This document shows positions 15,161-23,500 of a stretch of DNA of 44,126 bases, in pieces. The first letter of the stretch is position 1. The number at the start of each line of letters is the position of its first letter. A model generated the notes under the pieces. The model had not been told where the DNA came from and did not search any database. It was given only the letters and a program-made list of their open reading frames with translations. A program made the position numbers and the translations under genes. The DNA comes from an uncultured Lachnospiraceae bacterium (lineage in GTDB: Bacteria; Bacillota; Clostridia; Lachnospirales; Lachnospiraceae), in the NCBI GenBank assembly GCA_910586615.1, contig CAJUJP010000031.1, forward strand, positions 1 through 44,126. The letters are read 5' to 3'.

Positions 15161-17251
15161 ATGTACAAGAGTTACACAATGGAACTTGCCGGACGGACCC
15201 TTAAAGTAGATATAGGCAGAGTCGGCAAACAGGCTAACGGATGCGCGTTTATGCAGTACGGGGAGACCACAGTGCTTTCTACGGCAACGGCATCAGAGAA
15301 GCCGAGGGAGGGAATTGATTTCTTCCCCTGCAGCGTGGAGTATGAAGAGAAATTATATTCTGTAGGAAAGATTCCCGGAGGATTCAACAAGAGAGAGGGT
15401 AAGGCATCCGAGAATGCAGTGCTGACAAGCCGTGTGATCGACAGACCTATGAGACCTTTGTTTCCGAAGGATTATCGTAATGATGTCACACTGAACAATA
15501 TGGTAATGAGTGTGGATCCCGAATGCCGTCCTGAGCTGGTGGCAATGCTTGGCACAGCGATCGCTACCTGTATTTCAGATATTCCTTTCGACGGGCCCTG
15601 TGCGATGACGCAGATGGGTCTGGTGGATGGTGAACTGATCGTGAATCCGTCTCAGGAAAAATGGGACAAAGGCGATCTGAAGATGACTGTGGCATCTACA
15701 GCGCAGAAGGTTATGATGATCGAGGCAGGTGCAAATGAAGTGCCGGAAGCCAAGGTGCTTGAGGCGATTTATAAAGCACATGAGATCAACCAGACGATCA
15801 TAGAGTTTATCAATAAGATTGTGGCAGAGGTCGGCAAGCCAAAGCATACGTATGAGAGCTGCGCGATCCCGGCACAGATGTTTGAAGATATGAAGAAGGT
15901 CGTTACACCGGAAGAGATGGAGACGGCAGTCTTTACCGATGAGAAGCAGGTTCGTGAAGAGAACATCCGCAATGTCACAGCTAAACTGGAAGAGGCTTTT
16001 GCAGAGAACGAAGAGTATCTGGCAGTTTTAGGTGAGGCTGTATATCAGTACCAGAAGAAGACTGTGCGCAAGATGATCCTGAAAGACCATAAGCGTCCGG
16101 ACGGCCGTGCCCTTGACCAGATCAGACCGCTGGCGGCTGAGGTTGACATCATCCCCAGAGTCCATGGTTCTGCCATGTTTACCCGTGGGCAGACACAGAT
16201 CTGTAATGTATGTACCCTGGCTCCGTTGTCAGAGGTTCAGAGAGTGGACGGACTGGATGAGAATATTACATGCAAGAGATATATGCACCACTATAACTTC
16301 CCGTCTTATTCCGTAGGTGAGACAAAGGTAAGCCGGGGACCGGGACGTAGAGAGATCGGACACGGGGCACTGGCTGAGAGAGCGCTGATACCGGTACTTC
16401 CTTCTGAGGAGGAGTTCCCTTACGCGATCCGTACCGTATCCGAGACATTTGAGTCCAACGGTTCTACGTCCATGGCATCCACATGTGCATCCTGTATGTC
16501 TCTGATGGCAGCAGGTGTGCCGATCAAGAAGATGGTGGCTGGTATTTCCTGTGGTCTTGTGACTGGCGATACGGATGATGATTTCGTGCTTTTGACAGAT
16601 ATTCAGGGTCTGGAAGACTTCTTTGGAGATATGGACTTTAAGGTGACGGGTACTCATGACGGTATCACGGCGATCCAGATGGATATCAAGATCCATGGTC
16701 TGACAAAGCCTATAGTGGAAGGCGCTATTGCAAGATGCCGTGAAGCGAGAGAGTTTATCATGGCAAATTGTATGGTTCCGGCAATTGCGGCTCCACGTAA
16801 AGAAGTAGGACCTTATGCGCCGAAGATCATTTCTATCCAGATCGATCCTGAGAAGATTGGTGATGTAGTAGGCCAGCGTGGCAAGACAATCAATGAGATC
16901 ATTGCACGTACCGGCGTGAAGATTGATATCACGGATGACGGACAGGTATCTGTATGCGGTACGGACAAGGCCATGATGGACAAGGCTGTGGAGATGATCA
17001 AGACCATAACGATTGATTTCGAAGAGGGCCAGATTTTTAAGGGAACTGTAGTCAGCATCAAGGAATTCGGTGCCTTCATCGAGTTTGCACCGGGCAAAGA
17101 GGGCATGGTGCATATTTCCAAGATTGCGAAGGAGAGAATCAACCATGTGGAAGATGTACTCACCCTTGGCGATAAGGTGACTGTGGTATGCCTGGGCAAA
17201 GATAAGATGGGCAGAATCAGTTTCTCCATGAAGGATGTGGCACAGGTTTAG
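15161..17251 (+). CDS. pnp: Polyribonucleotide nucleotidyltransferase (PNPase)
   Basis: 696 residues. PNPase is a phosphorolytic 3'-5' exoribonuclease of RNA decay. Two RNase PH-like domains flank a helical domain: the first has FMQYGETTVLSTATAS and FNKREGKASENAVLTSRVIDRPMRPLFP; the second has RPDGRALDQIRPL, TRGQTQICNV, GPGRREIGHGALAERAL, the substrate-binding SNGSTSMAS and SGLVTGDTDDDFVLLTDI-like region. A KH domain (GDVVGQRGKTINEII) and an S1 domain (GTVVSIKEFGAFIEFAPGKEGMVHISKIA) close the protein. GGAGAGAAGATC precedes ATG 15161. The open frame upstream to 15101 lies after the leader hairpin and has no family match. Confidence 0.97.
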   Translation: MYKSYTMELAGRTLKVDIGRVGKQANGCAFMQYGETTVLSTATASEKPREGIDFFPCSVEYEEKLYSVGKIPGGFNKREGKASENAVLTSRVIDRPMRPLFPKDYRNDVTLNNMVMSVDPECRPELVAMLGTAIATCISDIPFDGPCAMTQMGLVDGELIVNPSQEKWDKGDLKMTVASTAQKVMMIEAGANEVPEAKVLEAIYKAHEINQTIIEFINKIVAEVGKPKHTYESCAIPAQMFEDMKKVVTPEEMETAVFTDEKQVREENIRNVTAKLEEAFAENEEYLAVLGEAVYQYQKKTVRKMILKDHKRPDGRALDQIRPLAAEVDIIPRVHGSAMFTRGQTQICNVCTLAPLSEVQRVDGLDENITCKRYMHHYNFPSYSVGETKVSRGPGRREIGHGALAERALIPVLPSEEEFPYAIRTVSETFESNGSTSMASTCASCMSLMAAGVPIKKMVAGISCGLVTGDTDDDFVLLTDIQGLEDFFGDMDFKVTGTHDGITAIQMDIKIHGLTKPIVEGAIARCREAREFIMANCMVPAIAAPRKEVGPYAPKIISIQIDPEKIGDVVGQRGKTINEIIARTGVKIDITDDGQVSVCGTDKAMMDKAVEMIKTITIDFEEGQIFKGTVVSIKEFGAFIEFAPGKEGMVHISKIAKERINHVEDVLTLGDKVTVVCLGKDKMGRISFSMKDVAQV

Positions 17252-17259
17252 GAGCTTCC

Positions 17260-17289
17260 TTGACAGCAGACTGAGAAGTAGAATATAAT
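17260..17289 (+). promoter_or_regulatory. Promoter of the HD-GYP regulator gene
   Basis: TTGACA (17260-17265), 18-base spacer, TATAAT (17284-17289). It lies directly after the pnp stop codon, with a start near 17296. Confidence 0.75.
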
Positions 17290-17376
17290 ATTACTGAAAT
17301 TTTGAACAACTGTAGTGAGATTGATTTCCTTATTTTCTCAATGAGTAAGGAGTAGCAGGACAGGATAAGAGGGAAT

Positions 17377-18480
17377 ATGAAGAAACCAACATTATTAATT
17401 GTCGATGATGTAGATATCAACAGAGAAATCTTATGTGAAATGTTCCATGAGTACAACACGATCCAGGCTACCAACGGTAAAGAGGCGATTGAAATCATAG
17501 AGGCCAATCTGGATGTGATATCCGTTGTGCTTCTGGATATTGTGATGCCCGTTATGGATGGTGTAAGCGTTCTGGAAGAGATGAAGAAGCAGAAGTGGAT
17601 CGACAGCATCCCTGTGCTTTTGATTACCGGTGAGGCGACGACCCAGATCGAGCGCAAGGCGTACCGTTTGGGTGCCAGTGATATTATTAAGAAACCTTTT
17701 GATGCTTTTATCGTTAAGCAGCGTACCAAGAACGTGATCGAGCTGTATTATAATAAGCGCCATCTGGAAGATATGGTGGCGCTGCAGACCAAGGTGCTGC
17801 GCAAGCAGGCGGAGGAACTGCAGAGTATCAACGACCGTATTATTGATGTCATGAGCAGCGTGGTAGAGTTCCGTAGTCTGGAGTCCGGCGATCACGTAAA
17901 GCGTGTGAAGACTTTTACCAATATTCTGGCAAAGTATGTGGCACAGCAGTATCCTGAGTATCATCTGGACGCGTATGCCATCAATATGATCACTTCCGCG
18001 GCGGCACTGCATGACGTGGGTAAGATCGTCATTCCCGATGCTATTTTGTTAAAGCCGGGAAGGCTCACAAAGGAAGAATTTGATATCATGAAATCCCACA
18101 CGACCAGAGGATGCGAGATCATTGACATGCTGGCGGATATTCAACAGGGTGAGTACGGTAAGGTCAGCTATGAGATCTGCCGCCATCATCATGAGCGTTA
18201 TGACGGAAGAGGCTATCCTGATGCACTTGCGGGAGAAGATATTCCGATCTCTGCACAGATTGTATCCGTGGCGGATGTATATGATGCGCTTGTCAATGAG
18301 CGGTGTTACAAGGCTGCTTTTACGACAGAGGAAGCTTATCATATGATCACCAATGGCGAGTGCGGTACATTCTCACCGAAGCTGATGGAATGCCTGAAGC
18401 TGGCAAAAGAAGAATTTGAAGCGGTGGTACATGGTACACAGGAAGAAAAAAAGGAAGACAGAAGTGAAATAATGCTGTAA
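17377..18480 (+). CDS. Response regulator with HD-GYP output domain
   Basis: 367 residues. A receiver domain (1-125) has the acidic pair DD at 10-11, phospho-acceptor D54 in LLDIVMPVMDG and KKPFD. A coiled segment (about 128-155) links it to an HD-GYP domain with HD at 212-213 (ALHDVGK) and GYP at 279-281 (YDGRGYP). HD-GYP domains hydrolyse c-di-GMP or related dinucleotides, so this is probably a signal-controlled phosphodiesterase. No histidine kinase lies next to it in this window. AGAGGG precedes ATG. It has its own promoter and a terminator, so it is monocistronic. Confidence 0.93.
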   Translation: MKKPTLLIVDDVDINREILCEMFHEYNTIQATNGKEAIEIIEANLDVISVVLLDIVMPVMDGVSVLEEMKKQKWIDSIPVLLITGEATTQIERKAYRLGASDIIKKPFDAFIVKQRTKNVIELYYNKRHLEDMVALQTKVLRKQAEELQSINDRIIDVMSSVVEFRSLESGDHVKRVKTFTNILAKYVAQQYPEYHLDAYAINMITSAAALHDVGKIVIPDAILLKPGRLTKEEFDIMKSHTTRGCEIIDMLADIQQGEYGKVSYEICRHHHERYDGRGYPDALAGEDIPISAQIVSVADVYDALVNERCYKAAFTTEEAYHMITNGECGTFSPKLMECLKLAKEEFEAVVHGTQEEKKEDRSEIML

Positions 18481-18484
18481 GCAG

Positions 18485-18530
18485 ATGCCGTGAAGCCTGG
18501 GAGATAAAATCAGGTTTCACGGCATTTTTT
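18485..18530 (+). terminator. Terminator after the HD-GYP gene
   Basis: ATGCCGTGAA(G)CCTG (18485-18499) pairs with CAGG(T)TTCACGGCAT (18511-18525), then T6. On the minus strand the T run is on the wrong side, so it serves the plus-strand gene. Confidence 0.85.
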
Positions 18531-18539
18531 CGGCTGGAA

Positions 18540-18971
18540 TCACGTTGATTCGCTGGCCTTCTCTTCACAGTATTTACAGCGGTAGATTTCCTTTTCCTCA
18601 TCTGCAAGAACGAAAATGTGGGGAAGCTCCTGCTCTATGGATGTGATACAGCGGGGGTTCCGGCATTTGATGATGTTTTTGATCTCCTTTGGCAGAACAA
18701 GTTCCTTTTTATCTACGATCTCGCCGTCCTTGATCACATTTACGGTGATGTTGTGGTCAATGAAGGCCAGCACATCCAGATCCAGCGTGTTGATATCACA
18801 TTCTACTTTCAAAATGTCTTTTTTGCCCATTTTATTGCTGCGGGCATTCTTGATGATCGCGACGGTGCAGTCCAGTTTGTCCAGCTGCAGGTGGCGGTAG
18901 ATGGAGAGACTTTTACCTGCCGCGATATGGTCTAATACGAATCCTTCTTCGATTTTTCCTACATTTAACAT
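18540..18971 (-). CDS. pyrI: Aspartate carbamoyltransferase regulatory chain PyrI
   Basis: 143 residues. PyrI binds CTP/ATP and carries the zinc site that contacts PyrB, giving allosteric control of the first committed step of pyrimidine synthesis. The N-terminal allosteric domain has GFVLDHIAAGKSLSIYRHL and NKMGKKDILKVE. The zinc domain has CRNPRC (CX4C) and CKYC (CX2C), the four-cysteine spacing known from the family. AAAGGAG precedes the start. It lies 65 bases after pyrB, so the two form a pyrBI operon. Confidence 0.95.
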   Translation of the reverse strand: MLNVGKIEEGFVLDHIAAGKSLSIYRHLQLDKLDCTVAIIKNARSNKMGKKDILKVECDINTLDLDVLAFIDHNITVNVIKDGEIVDKKELVLPKEIKNIIKCRNPRCITSIEQELPHIFVLADEEKEIYRCKYCEEKASEST

Positions 18972-19036
18972 ATGTATAGGCTCCTTTCGCTGTGTTATGA
19001 AAAGCTTTACTTTTTTGTGGCGTAATATTCGTTGTA

Positions 19037-19954
19037 CTAGGGCACTTGAATTTCCAGCAGAGTGAGAATAAGCGCCATCCTGACGTAGACACCGTACTGA
19101 GCCTGCTTAAAGTATACTGCCCTTGGATCGTCGTCTACTTCCACGGAAATCTCGTTGACACGGGGAAGCGGATGCAGCACAAGCATGTCTTCTTTGGCCA
19201 GGGCCATTTTTTCTTTGTTCAGGATATAAAAGTCTTTCAGGCGGACATAGTCTTCTTCGTTGAAGAAACGTTCCCGCTGTACTCTGGTCATGTACAGAAG
19301 ATCCAACTGCGGCATACAGTCTTCGAGACGGATCACTTCCTGGTAGGAGATGCCCTTTTCGGTAAGCATATCCGTGATGTAGTCAGGGACGCGCAGTTCC
19401 GGCGGTGAGATGAAAAGAAAATGAATGTCCCGGTAGCGGATCAGCGCATTGATCAGTGAATGTACGGTCCTGCCAAATTTTAGGTCGCCGCACAGACCGA
19501 TGGTGAAGCTGCCAAGCCGTCCCTTCAGGGCACGGATGGTAAGCAGATCGGTGAGTGTCTGGGTGGGATGCTGGTGTCCACCGTCACCTGCATTGATCAC
19601 CGGGATACCGGAGCGTCCGGCAGCTACCATGGGGGCGCCTTCTTTGGGATGCCGCATGGCACAGATATCGGCATAGCAGGAAATGATACGAATGGTATCG
19701 GATACGCTTTCGCCCTTGGAAGCAGAAGAGGAGCCGGCATCCGAAAAGCCGAGGACCTGGCCGCCCAGATTCAGCATGGCGGCTTCGAAGCTCAGTCTGG
19801 TCCGTGTACTGGGTTCATAAAAGCATGTGGCGAGCTTTTTTCCATCACATGCATGTGCGTATTTAGCCGGATTGGCGGCAATATCATCGGACAGGTCGAA
19901 GAGTCTGTCCAATTCCTCCACAGTGAAGTCAAGCGGGTTCATTAAATGTCTCAT
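19037..19954 (-). CDS. pyrB: Aspartate carbamoyltransferase catalytic chain PyrB
   Basis: 305 residues. It forms carbamoyl-aspartate from carbamoyl phosphate and aspartate. Motifs are FYEPSTRTRLSFEAAM (carbamoyl phosphate binding), SVSDTIRIISCYADICAMRHP, INAGDGGHQHPTQTLTDLLTI, GDLKFGRTVHSL and VLHPLPRVNEISVEVDDDPRAVYF. Start 19954 is chosen because GGAG lies six bases upstream and the family usually begins MRHL-PLDF; an ATG four codons earlier (19966) has no ribosome site. A structured leader of more than 100 bases precedes it. Confidence 0.96.
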   Translation of the reverse strand: MRHLMNPLDFTVEELDRLFDLSDDIAANPAKYAHACDGKKLATCFYEPSTRTRLSFEAAMLNLGGQVLGFSDAGSSSASKGESVSDTIRIISCYADICAMRHPKEGAPMVAAGRSGIPVINAGDGGHQHPTQTLTDLLTIRALKGRLGSFTIGLCGDLKFGRTVHSLINALIRYRDIHFLFISPPELRVPDYITDMLTEKGISYQEVIRLEDCMPQLDLLYMTRVQRERFFNEEDYVRLKDFYILNKEKMALAKEDMLVLHPLPRVNEISVEVDDDPRAVYFKQAQYGVYVRMALILTLLEIQVP

Positions 19955-19969
19955 ATTGTTCTCCATTTC

Positions 19970-20074
19970 TGCGCTGCTTTTGTCTCAACTATGTTGAGAC
20001 GTCGCATGAAACGAGTTTGTGGCAAGCAACGCGCAGACACAAATCTCGCGATTGAAAATTTTAATTTTCAATCT
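19970..20074 (-). promoter_or_regulatory. Structured leader of pyrB
   Basis: Read on the minus strand there are three hairpins: GATTGAAAAT/ATTTTCAATC, CGAG(A)TTTGTG/CACAAACTCG, and GTCTCAAC/GTTGAGAC. The loop of the second (CTGCGCGTTGCTT) is complementary to AAGCAGCGCAG just before the pyrB start, allowing a pseudoknot or alternative fold. No promoter is clear upstream. Confidence 0.5.
19985..20071 (-). CDS. Possible pyrB leader peptide
   Basis: A minus-strand frame of 28 codons with start TTG at 20071, preceded at ideal distance (6 bases) by GGGAGG (plus-strand CCTCCC, 20078-20083). It begins LKIKIFNRE (read M at the start) and stops inside a hairpin 31 bases before pyrB. E. coli pyrBI also has a leader peptide, but this one is unrelated in sequence, and no T-tailed attenuator is visible. 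The peptide may be an accident of the palindromic leader. Confidence 0.25.
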   Translation of the reverse strand: MKIKIFNREICVCALLATNSFHATSQHS

Positions 20075-20147
20075 TTTCCTCCCTATGTTAAAGTGGTTCT
20101 GTTTCAGCGCGTATCAGCCTCTTTTGGGGAGTGTGCGCCTTTGACTC

Positions 20148-20179
20148 AAAAAAATAGAAGAGAAGGATTCTCTTCTATT
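20148..20179 (-). terminator. Terminator of the nitroreductase gene
   Basis: Minus strand AATAGAAGAGAA, loop TCC, TTCTCTTCTATT, then a T run. Twelve perfect pairs. It separates the nitroreductase gene from pyrB. Confidence 0.9.
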
Positions 20180-20190
20180 TGAGTAATTCG

Positions 20191-20733
20191 TTATGATTGG
20201 AAAGATAAAAGATCTTCCACCGGTTTACGCCGGGGTGCAGCAGGTGTCTCATCCGGGTATCCAACAGGAATCAAAGCTATCAGTTCCCTGTCCTCCGGAA
20301 GCTGAAGCATGGATGAAACGGTGTCCTGATCGAAAAGTCCCAGAATAACGGAACCAAGCCCCTGCTCATGGGCAGCCAGACAGAAAGTCTGTGAAGCCAC
20401 GCCGGCATCGTACATCTGCCAGCCGTCACCGCGGGGGGTGCTGAAAGAACCGTCACGTTCAAAACCGCTGCGGTTCTTAAGGACAGTTACAGCAATCAAA
20501 ACAGGTGCGGCGGAAATGATTGCACCGTTTCCGGGATAAATGGAAGTTCCTTCCTGTGCGATCTTCTCTTTCAGTCCGCCTTCAATTGCAATATAACGGG
20601 TGATCTGTGTATGCTTCCAGCTGGGAGCATAGGAAGCTGTCTCGACGATCTGAGCGATCAGTTCATGGGAAACAGGATCGGCTTTAAACTTGCGGATGCT
20701 TCTGCGTCCTAAGATACATTCCTTCGCGGTCAT
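20191..20733 (-). CDS. Nitroreductase family protein
   Basis: 180 residues. It is an FMN-dependent NAD(P)H oxidoreductase of unknown substrate. Family marks are the N-terminal GRRSIRKFKADPV (FMN phosphate contacts), ETASYAPSWKHTQITRY, and the C-terminal EQGLGSVILGLFDQDTVSSMLQLPEDRELIALIPVGYPDE. AGGAGGG precedes ATG. It is monocistronic: its own promoter at 20789-20817 and a strong terminator at 20148-20179. Confidence 0.9.
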   Translation of the reverse strand: MTAKECILGRRSIRKFKADPVSHELIAQIVETASYAPSWKHTQITRYIAIEGGLKEKIAQEGTSIYPGNGAIISAAPVLIAVTVLKNRSGFERDGSFSTPRGDGWQMYDAGVASQTFCLAAHEQGLGSVILGLFDQDTVSSMLQLPEDRELIALIPVGYPDETPAAPRRKPVEDLLSFQS

Positions 20734-20788
20734 GCGTTAACCCTCCTTATTATGTATTTTAAACAGTCCGTATACCTATATTTTGTAT

Positions 20789-20817
20789 ATCATATCATAA
20801 AGGAAGAGGGGTTTCAA
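20789..20817 (-). promoter_or_regulatory. Promoter of the nitroreductase gene
   Basis: Minus strand TTGAAA (20812-20817), 17-base spacer, TATGAT (20789-20794). Confidence 0.65.
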
Positions 20818-20828
20818 CAGTTTTTATA

Positions 20829-20857
20829 TTGTGGAAAAGGTTGGGGTATGTTATAGT
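20829..20857 (+). promoter_or_regulatory. Promoter of the PH-like protein gene
   Basis: TTGTGG (20829-20834), 17-base spacer, TATAGT (20852-20857). It is divergent from the nitroreductase promoter, 12 bases away. Confidence 0.5.
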
Positions 20858-21007
20858 GTTACTGTTCAGACAGGATCTGACAGCTTTTGCCGGGTCTGTG
20901 AAAATGCACTGTAAGTAAGCAAAAACAGCGCTACCCTGTTGCGATAGACGCTCCGGAATGGAGAGCAGACTTGTACCTGCGGCTCAGATTTGCAGGTACG
21001 GAAAGGT

Positions 21008-21493
21008 ATGGTTATTAATATGGAAGATTTGAAAAAAGATACAGCATCCCCGGCTGACGGACAGAATGTGAACATGCAGCAGACAAAGGGAGAGAACGAG
21101 GGCAGAGGAGAAGGACAGGAGAAGACGGAGCATGTGGAGCGGAAGCGCTGGCTGTTTTTGGGACTGCCCTTTACTTTTACGAAATATACGGTTACAGACG
21201 AAGTCATCACGATCAATGAAGGACTGTTGAATACAAAAGAAAACGATTGTTATTTATATAAAGTACAGGATGTGGAACTGCAGACCAGCTTTGTGGAGCG
21301 TATTTTCGGGCTGGGTACGGTAGCATGTTATACGGGGGATAACACCCATCCACAATTGTTTCTGACCCACATCAAACATGCCAGGGAGATCAAGAATTTT
21401 ATTCTGAAGGCATCTGAGGAAGCGCGCAGGAGACGCCGCACGCTGAACACCCTGAATATTGATGCGGCGGATCTGGATGAGATTGATGACTGA
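21008..21493 (+). CDS. PH domain-containing (YdbS/bPH-like) protein
   Basis: About 161 residues. The N-terminal 40 residues are charged and probably disordered. A bacterial PH-like core follows: RWLFLGLPFTFTKYTVTDEVITINEGLLNTKENDCYLYKVQDVELQ, with the family hallmark FVERIFGLGTVACYTGDN, then a helix KHAREIKNFILKASEEARRRRR. There is no clear membrane span, unlike many YdbS proteins. Role unknown. The start is uncertain: ATG 21008 (GGA five bases upstream) or ATG 21020. The gene faces the small membrane protein gene at 21520. Confidence 0.7.
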   Translation: MVINMEDLKKDTASPADGQNVNMQQTKGENEGRGEGQEKTEHVERKRWLFLGLPFTFTKYTVTDEVITINEGLLNTKENDCYLYKVQDVELQTSFVERIFGLGTVACYTGDNTHPQLFLTHIKHAREIKNFILKASEEARRRRRTLNTLNIDAADLDEIDD

Positions 21494-21519
21494 AACATAA
21501 ATCAATTGTCACGGCGGGG

Positions 21520-21915
21520 TCATTCGTTTTCCATCAGAAGACGTTCGAACAGAAGCCCGGTAAGGAACCAGCAAGGGGCATAATCCAGTCGGATTACTTT
21601 TGCCAGATTCCATTTGGAGCGTTCATAGTTCCAGGGACACAGGCCGCGTCTGCGGAGCCAGAGCCCGGTTGCGAATTCTCCGGTAAAGATGATGCCGGTG
21701 TAGACCAGACCGCGGAACAGGATGCTGCGGTGCTGTATGAGCCGGCTGAGCGGGGCCAGCAGGGCGGCGAGTCCGTATATGGGAAACATCCATATGGACG
21801 TGATGCCGGGCAGACGCATATCTCTTCTGCGAAAGGCGTGGAAGGCAGTGAAGGTGATTTCAAGAAACCATCCCAGCAGTCCGCAGTGAATATAATTGTG
21901 AATGAATTTTTTCAT
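21520..21915 (-). CDS. Small membrane protein, CmpB-like (putative ABC-transporter type IV)
   Basis: 131 residues with three to four hydrophobic spans (about 8-28, 38-57, 66-84, 112-125). The N-terminal YIHCGLLGWFLEITFTAF and SIWMFPIYGLAALL are like the CmpB membrane family found in clostridia. The remark ABC transporter comes from the family name only; no ATPase is linked here. AGGAACTGACATTTTT precedes ATG, so the ribosome site is modest. Only 26 bases separate it from the convergent upstream gene. Confidence 0.6.
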   Translation of the reverse strand: MKKFIHNYIHCGLLGWFLEITFTAFHAFRRRDMRLPGITSIWMFPIYGLAALLAPLSRLIQHRSILFRGLVYTGIIFTGEFATGLWLRRRGLCPWNYERSKWNLAKVIRLDYAPCWFLTGLLFERLLMENE

Positions 21916-22168
21916 AAAAATGTCAGTTCCTTTCGTGATCCGGAGGATGGATCGTTATTGTTAGGTTACCCGGATTAATGTGGCGCTATACAGACAATGT
22001 GAAAGCGGGACAGGGCATTTTGCGTCAGAAGTGTTGTAAAGTGTTGTCATAGGAAAACATGGGCGTACAGGAAATCGGAAAGCCCGTCGGGCAGAACTGC
22101 ATTGACCGTACCAGTCGAAGAGGCGGTACCGGAAAGGGCGGATGACAGGTGAGAGAAGAGGTGTGTAC

Positions 22169-23500
22169 ATGAATTACAGGGAGGCAATGGAATATATGGA
22201 CGGGCTGCAGCAGTATGGCAGCGTGATGGGGCTTTCGACCATGCGTGAACTATGTGCCCGTCTGGATGATCCGCAGGACCGGCTTAAGTTCGTACACATC
22301 GCCGGAACCAATGGTAAGGGATCTGTGCTGGCCTATGTGTCCAACGTGCTGCAGACGGCAGGATACCGGGTGGGCAGTTATCTGTCGCCCACTTTAAAAG
22401 AATACCGGGAAAGGTTTCAGGTGGGCGGTAAGATGATCACCCAGTCCGGGCTGTGTAAATACCTGGAGCCGGTCAGGGAGGCAGCGGAAGCCATGGCGGC
22501 GGAAGGGCTGCCACATCCCACGCCTTTTGAGGTGGAGACAGCTGTGGCATTTCTTTATTTTGCAGATAAACAGTGTGATATCGTGGTGCTGGAATGTGGT
22601 CTGGGCGGTGCGCTGGATGCTACCAATGTGATTCACAATACGCTGGCGGCGGTTTTTACATCGATCAGCATGGATCATATGGATATTCTGGGTAACAGTT
22701 TGGAGCAGATTGCGGCAGCAAAGGCAGGAATTATAAAAAACAAGTGTTATGTGATATCCGCCAGACAGACGCCGGAAGTGATGAAGGTGTTGAGACAGGC
22801 GGCTCTTTTGCGAAAGGCAAAGTTTTATACGGCGGATGTGACCAGAACAAAGAACGTCAGGTATGGTGTGACCAAGCAGCATTTCAGCTATGACCGGTAT
22901 AAAAATATGGAGATCACGATGACGGGGCAGTTCCAGATCGAGAATGCGGTGGTGGCTTTGGAGGTGCTTGCGGCTCTGGGGAGAGAGGGATATTCTGTTC
23001 CGGAGGATAAGCTGCGGCTGGGGCTTTTACAGACGAAATGGCGGGGACGGTTTGATGTGATCGGCACGAAGCCTCTTTTTATTGCAGACGGGGCACATAA
23101 TGCGGATGCTTCGGAAAAGTTTGCCCGAAGTGTCAGCTTTTATTTTACAAATAAGAGAATCATCTATATAATGGGAATGTTGAAAGATAAAGAATACGAT
23201 CAGGTGATACGTAATACTTATGAACTGGCGGAGCATGTTATTACGGTGACGCCGCCCCTGAAGGAACGGGCGCTGCATGCCTATGATCTGGCGCAGGCCG
23301 TGGGGCAGTACCACAACAGTGTGACGGTGGCGGACAGCGTGCAGGAGGCTGTGGAGATGGCATATCTTCTGGCCGGGAAGGATAAGGACTGCGTGATCAT
23401 CGCTTTCGGCTCACTCTCATATCTGGGAGAGCTGATGGACGTGGTAGAACATAGAGATACGATCAGGAGAGACTCTCATGGCAGATCAGAAGAAAATTGA
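22169..23500 (+). CDS. folC: Folylpolyglutamate synthase / dihydrofolate synthase FolC
   Basis: 443 residues. FolC joins glutamate to dihydropteroate and extends the polyglutamate tail. The Mur-ligase-like ATP site is HIAGTNGKGSV (about 44-54). Others are YLSPTLKEYRERFQV, the EVETAVAFLYF helix, ECGLGGALDATN, SMDHMDILGN, and IADGAHNADA in the C-terminal domain. ATG 22169 follows AGAGGTGTGTAC; nine extra codons upstream are possible. It is the first gene of the folC-folE-folP-folBK operon. I found no THF riboswitch and no clear promoter in the 250-base gap upstream. Confidence 0.95.
   Translation: MNYREAMEYMDGLQQYGSVMGLSTMRELCARLDDPQDRLKFVHIAGTNGKGSVLAYVSNVLQTAGYRVGSYLSPTLKEYRERFQVGGKMITQSGLCKYLEPVREAAEAMAAEGLPHPTPFEVETAVAFLYFADKQCDIVVLECGLGGALDATNVIHNTLAAVFTSISMDHMDILGNSLEQIAAAKAGIIKNKCYVISARQTPEVMKVLRQAALLRKAKFYTADVTRTKNVRYGVTKQHFSYDRYKNMEITMTGQFQIENAVVALEVLAALGREGYSVPEDKLRLGLLQTKWRGRFDVIGTKPLFIADGAHNADASEKFARSVSFYFTNKRIIYIMGMLKDKEYDQVIRNTYELAEHVITVTPPLKERALHAYDLAQAVGQYHNSVTVADSVQEAVEMAYLLAGKDKDCVIIAFGSLSYLGELMDVVEHRDTIRRDSHGRSEEN

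Noticed and set aside
16229..17146. A 305-codon minus-strand frame opposite pnp
   Set aside because: His- and Arg-rich shadow of the PNPase gene, no ribosome site, no known motif.
21916..22168. THF riboswitch before the folate operon
   Set aside because: I looked for the conserved pairing elements of the THF aptamer and did not see them.
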